Below, one piece after another: positions 63,660 through 64,000 of a stretch of DNA of 64,000 nt. Each line of letters opens with the position of its first letter. Positions within the stretch are counted from its first letter, which is position 1. The stretch comes from an uncultured Acidobacteriia bacterium (GTDB lineage Bacteria > Acidobacteriota > Terriglobia > Bryobacterales > Bryobacteraceae): assembly GCA_903825445.1 (NCBI GenBank), contig CAIKAS010000136.1:40109-104108 (forward strand), written 5' to 3'. Position numbers and translations under genes: made by a program. The notes under the pieces are model-generated. The model did not search any database, was not told where the DNA came from, and saw nothing but the letters and a program-made list of their open reading frames with translations.

Positions 63660-64000
63660 CCGTGAGTCTCCCTGTTTGAGTTTTTGAGTTTCTGCGCGCG
63701 TCGGAGCGGAAACACGTCAGTGGCAAACAGTGCAACGTGACAACGTTAGTAAGTAGCGCAATGCCAAATGCGTCCGCCACGGTTACTGGTGGCGTGCCAT
63801 TGGGTTGTAAGTGGTTTGGCTCTGGCAAAGAGTAAGTAACCACTGCAATGCTGTAACGTGCTCGTGGCGTAGAGCGGTGCGGAAGGCGGCGGCCTGTGCG
63901 CGGGCCGTCTCCAAAGTCATATTAAATATTGTTGGACTGGGGTTGAAGGGGAGCGCCGGACCTTGCGGCGCTTGAGATTAAGAGGAGCGTCGGACTCAGA
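63660..64000. other. Upstream region of the TonB-dependent receptor gene
   Basis: No gene is visible. It contains a dyad CGCCAC (63775-63780) / GTGGCG (63789-63794) that could be an operator, and a hairpin AGCGCCG (63952-63958) / CGGCGCT (63966-63972), possibly a terminator of a gene beyond the window. Confidence 0.35.

Noticed and set aside
63487..63843. 118-codon frame at the receptor start
   Set aside because: Overlaps the receptor N-terminus out of frame and lacks any coding signal.

Overview
The window looks like part of the chromosome of an acidobacterium close to Candidatus Solibacter / Bryobacteraceae. This is inferred from content, not from a database search. It carries three secreted proteins of the TIGR03435 type, a family strongly expanded in Solibacter, plus a large Oar-like TonB-dependent receptor with an N-terminal carboxypeptidase-regulatory domain. 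Genes are GC-rich with C/G third positions, and the cell is didermal, with a meso-DAP-type MurE, SecA, RND efflux and beta-barrel proteins.

Layout. 1-5352: the 3' end of a membrane protein, a hybrid sensor kinase, ribonuclease J and a nitroreductase. 5353-5700: no protein gene, but a well-formed minus-strand promoter, a candidate ~115-nt RNA ending in a hairpin, and two DnaA-box-like sites. 5701-9566: secA coupled to a secreted, membrane-anchored protein. 9600-14200: an accessory stretch with a GxxExxY protein of foreign-looking composition, an HNH endonuclease with homing-type repeats, a small membrane protein, a brnTA toxin-antitoxin pair with a palindromic operator, and a TIGR03435 gene. 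14400-26600: a PAS-rich sigma-54 activator, a probable gene remnant, copies of a double-hairpin repeat, a secreted thiol-redox pair, a second TIGR03435 gene with a VOC protein, a Tat-exported oxidoreductase, an SGNH hydrolase, a CPBP protease coupled to a YkgJ protein, and an EF-hand protein.

26612-42982 is a complete dcw cluster on the minus strand: mraZ-rsmH-ftsL-ftsI-murE-murF-mraY-murD-ftsW-murG-murC-ftsQ-ftsA-ftsZ, tightly overlapping and lacking murB and ddl. It makes the UDP-MurNAc-peptide and lipid II and builds the divisome. 43357-57401 is mostly housekeeping: a beta-barrel protein, glmS (which supplies the amino sugar for the same pathway), a third TIGR03435 gene, purS, an RND pump lacking its outer-membrane factor, truB, a glutaminyl-cyclase-like M28 protein, rodZ, pgsA, hflX and hfq. 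57546-64000 holds an MFS-PlsC fusion, a small basic protein, a truncated IS630 transposase and the TonB-dependent receptor.

Most notable observations: (i) hflX appears to have lost its start codon: conserved N-terminal coding sequence continues upstream of the first GTG and only an ACG with a good ribosome binding site fits; (ii) an orphan small-RNA-like unit with DnaA boxes upstream of its promoter; (iii) a dispersed double-hairpin repeat; (iv) a start-less coding fragment at 16776-16982; (v) a free-standing DsbD-alpha-like protein paired with a TPR/thioredoxin-like protein. I found no CRISPR array, rRNA or tRNA.
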